The position numbers were made by a program, and so were the translations under genes. A stretch of DNA of 64,000 nucleotides from Metopolophium dirhodum. Lineage: Eukaryota > Arthropoda > Insecta > Hemiptera > Aphididae. The notes beneath the pieces are model-generated. The model was not told the DNA's origin. It made no database searches and was given only the letters and a program-made list of their open reading frames with translations. The stretch spans positions 15,562,001 to 15,626,000 of the forward strand of contig NC_083566.1 of NCBI RefSeq assembly GCF_019925205.1, in the 5' to 3' direction. Position 1 is the stretch's first letter. The number at the start of each line of letters is the position of its first letter. Below, piece by piece: positions 61,231-64,000 of this stretch.

Positions 61231-61501
61231 ATGGAGCTATACCCAGCTCACTCGTGTAAACTTGTTGCCGGTTGGGATATCAGCGCACTATTTGTTTTCC
61301 ATCTTTGATCCACGCGTATCATACCAAATGTACGATTAAGAAAACACTAAAATGATTGGGTCAGAGAGAGAAATAAATGGTGCGCTAAAAATCTGACATC
61401 CTCTTAGTGTTATCAAGTTGAAGAAGCAGTTGATTGTTGACAATTTGACATTTAACATTAACTGTGGTAGGTATTATGATTGGAAGTAAAAGTAATTAGC
61501 A
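61231..61501. other. Spacer, nothing recognised
   Basis: No gene or repeat limit recognised. Confidence 0.35.
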
Positions 61502-61640
61502 GGGCTGTGAATTTAATGCAATGAAAAAGTGTTAAATATTTGCCTGCATGTATGCACTAAAAACAGACAAATATATGCACTGAAATATTCAAAAGTATGC
61601 ACTTAAAATTCAAAAAAATACTGAATGAAAACGTTTTTAT
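61502..61640 (+). mobile_element. Solo hAT-like end
   Basis: cagggctgtgaatttaatgc is followed by several tatgcact motifs, the same subterminal pattern as the 48-kb hAT. No right-hand partner was found; probably truncated. Confidence 0.45.
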
Positions 61641-62032
61641 TAACATTTTTTTTAAATTAATAAATTATAATTCAAATTGGTTTACAAAAAAAATTCTTTA
61701 TTTACACACTTGGTAGATAGGTATTTAGGTAGGTAACGGATGAACCGAAAATATAAAAACATTTTAAGAAAATAAGCATAAATACGAAGAAATCATGAAA
61801 ACATGCAATTATATTATTAACTAACCCAAAAAAAAACGCATATTGGTAACGGTGTTGTAATAATAGGGATCTCCCAAAAAAATACGTACTATTAGTTCAA
61901 ACAAATCATAAAGGCCAACTATAATAAATATTAATTTATGAAAAAGTATATTAGAAAGCAAGTGACCTACTTACAAAATATACTATATACATTAAAAACA
62001 TACAAAAATAAATTAATTATTAAAACTAAAAA
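61641..62032. other. AT-rich 3' flank of the Helitron remnant
   Basis: Probably includes the Helitron's 3' non-coding end, but no hairpin plus CTRRT terminus was recognised on the minus strand. Confidence 0.35.
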
Positions 62033-63055
62033 TTATCTAAGTACTACTTTGTGTACAACATTCCTGGTTAACCTGTCTTTCGCTAACACGAAGAGATTTG
62101 ATGGTTTTCCTACACGTGAGCAGGCAACATATAGCTGTCCATGTGAGAAACATGTGTTTTCCAAATCCAAACCGCAAATAGACATTGTTTGGCCTTACTT
62201 ATGTATGGGGAAACTGAAAATACGCCAGATAGCTTCGCTGCTGCTTATATTTCTACCCATTTGGTATCTTGCTATTTCGTCATTTTTGTTTATATCTTGT
62301 ATTTCAAATACGGCCAAATCACTACTTTTGTTAACATATTTACAAATGTACTTAATGGATTTGACGGAACTGCAAAACTCGACATTAATATGAGCCTTAT
62401 ACGCTTTTGACAGCAATGGTGAGTACGGAACTACCCACCGATTATCAATTTCAACTTCATTTATAGAATTCGGCTTTCGCATTGTAAATGTGTGACCACC
62501 ATGCTCAGGGTCTCTGCGGCGATACAATGGATAACCATCGATATCCGTAATAATATCATTGGTAAAGGGTTTCGGGAAACGTTTCTTACACGTTCCTTCT
62601 TCCATGCATGGTGATGTCATGTTAAAAGCACCACATGGTCCGTGGATCATGTGACTGGTAACAATATCAAACAATTCTGAGTCAGTTAGTGGATCCGGAA
62701 TTTCGGCAGAAATTATTTGGTCAATTTCTTCTGGACGGATTTTACCTTCAAACCAAACCAAAATATGAGAATGAGGCAAACCTCGCTTTTGCCACTCAAT
62801 AGAATACAGCCAGCAACGTGTGTTACCAAAAACTGAATATATTACGATTAAATTAATTAAAGATTTTAACTTTTGTTTGAACACACGTGTAACGATATCG
62901 TGACGATGTATTGATTGTTAGCCTGGTAATAACAAACTTTTTATTTCTTCCCAATTTGGATTACACGTAAATGTAACAAACAAATCAGGTCGACCGTAAT
63001 GACGTACATAAGTCATCGCATCTTGTATGTATTCCTGCATGCTCCGTGGACTGCT
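62033..63055 (-). pseudogene. Internally deleted Helitron Rep-helicase
   Basis: On the minus strand one frame runs from SSPRSMQEYIQDAMTYVRHY (63055) through FVTFTCNPNWEEIK, in-frame TAA near 62918, then CWLYSIEWQKRGLPHSHILV. HSH is the HUH nickase motif. CGAFNMTSPCMEEGTCKKRF and KYICKYVNKSSD (with paired catalytic-type tyrosines) follow, to SEAIWRIFSFPIHK. Directly after a second in-frame TAA (62195-62197) it reads GQTMSICGLDLENTCFSHGQ and LYVACSRVGKPSNLF, the extreme C-terminus of the Pif1-type helicase, ending at 62033. The N-terminal Rep region and nearly all of the helicase are deleted, yet the frame across the junction is kept. Rolling-circle transposase remnant, non-functional. Confidence 0.9.
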
Positions 63056-63086
63056 AATATTGAGATAAAAACTATTCTATATATTA

Positions 63087-63148
63087 CCAGTAGTTTCGGA
63101 GATTATCGCGAACATACATCGTGACACGAAATTTTTATATATACAGAT
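63087..63148 (-). mobile_element. Helitron 5' terminus, copy nearer the Rep remnant
   Basis: On the minus strand it starts TCTGTATATATAAAAATTTC and continues gtgtcacgatgtatgttcgc, gataatctccgaaactactg, the 5' end of an aphid-type Helitron. Only about 30 bp separate it from the middle of the Rep domain, so the normal 5' part is deleted. Confidence 0.7.
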
Positions 63149-63438
63149 TGAGATAAAAACTATCCTATATATTATGGAGATAATTCTTGGAACAATTCAT
63201 ATCTACACGCGGCCGACGATAAAACACACACAATAGAAAAGAAGTCAGATTACAGTTAGCTATATAGATACTGTCGCGGTCGGTCACGGGAAAACCCGAA
63301 ATACATCATGCAATTATACAAATTTATTAAAAAGTTAATTAAAATATTTAAAATATTAAAAAAATTGAAATAAAAACTATCCTATCTTTTAAGTTGGATC
63401 AAATTACACACGGTGTAAACAATTTGATCAAAACAGGT

Positions 63439-63500
63439 CCAGTAGTTTCGGAGATTATCGCGAACATACATCGTGACACGAAATTTTTATATATACAGAT
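63439..63500 (-). mobile_element. Second, identical Helitron 5' terminus
   Basis: An exact 62-bp repeat of the terminus at 63087-63148, 352 bp away in the same orientation. It is followed on the minus strand by gacctgttttgatcaaattg, and the motif ata-gatagtttttat-tcaa occurs beside both copies. Confidence 0.8.
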
Positions 63501-64000
63501 TAGAAATACAAACTTAATATTTCACTAACAGTAAATATTATAAAAAAATATTACGAAACGTACTATACTCATATTATATTATGATTGTATTAGTTACAAA
63601 CTCTTGAATTAAGAGTTATGTTTGAGGATTTAATTAATTTTCTAAAAGGAAATGCCTCAAGGTTGCCTCAGTAAGTTGAGGGACCGTAGTTAAAGTGCCG
63701 TCCACCAATAAATGACCCGAAAAAAAAAAAACGATTAATTCAAATATAGAAGGTACTTATATCATATATTTTTATCAAAATATCATTGTGTTAGCCACAG
63801 TCTTGTGTAAATTATATTGTCTTATGTTTTCCCAATCTAATAATACAAAATACTGAAAATTAATGAAATCACAAATATTAGTAGGTACAATAGAGAGACT
63901 GTGCATTGATTTACAAATTTGTCTTAAATTTACTTTTTGCATAGAGAATAATATGAAGGTGGGCTGGGCTTAGATGCTGATAAATCATTAATAGAGACGC
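63501..64000. other. Intergenic, nothing recognised
   Basis: AT-rich; an A12 run is near 63720. No gene or boundary was seen up to the window end. Confidence 0.4.

Overview
This is AT-rich eukaryotic DNA and most likely comes from an aphid. The reasons are the constant taggtacctat-type motifs, insect-style split genes, one complete insect trypsin-like serine protease gene, and a repeat load (CGGBP1-like hAT elements, Helitrons, jockey/CR1-type LINEs, many small TIR elements) typical of aphid chromosomes. There is no bacterial operon, rRNA gene or CRISPR array. Family assignments rest on motif recognition only; no search was run.

Layout. 1-9 kb is repeat-rich: a decayed hAT transposase (2.6-3.9 kb), then a 3,035-bp element with a perfect 8-bp target duplication (5958-8992) holding a 150-bp tandem array, a nested 100-bp TIR element and a Helitron-like 3' end. 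10-29 kb is intergenic sequence with small insertions: micro-TIR elements, two SINE-like copies with a 5S rRNA box-C-like core and A-tails, a tRNA-like head fused to a LINE fragment, and a dispersed family marked by GATTCTGAGC termini (about ten copies in the window, two in tandem at 24.9-27.5 kb). 30-43 kb holds almost nothing that can be supported.

The gene part is 43.3-51.7 kb. A TATA/TCAGT promoter at 43.35 kb precedes a seven-exon secreted trypsin-like protease (338 aa, triad His130/Asp179/Ser277). A LINE 3' fragment split by a 1.65-kb hAT insertion follows, then a small multi-exon gene of unknown family (50.5-51.7 kb) that may be decaying. From 53 to 60 kb there are four diverged copies of one unit: TATA box, initiator, short leader with or without a signal-peptide-like ATG frame, and splice donor. 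It looks like duplicated 5' ends of a small secreted-protein gene family whose downstream exons I could not find. 60-63.5 kb is again transposon debris: a LINE reverse-transcriptase tail, a TIR element with 24-bp perfect ends, and an internally deleted Helitron joining Rep-domain sequence to the Pif1 helicase C-terminus.

The protease and the gene at 50.5 kb are the only host genes I can build exon by exon. I see no sign that they work together beyond adjacency and orientation.
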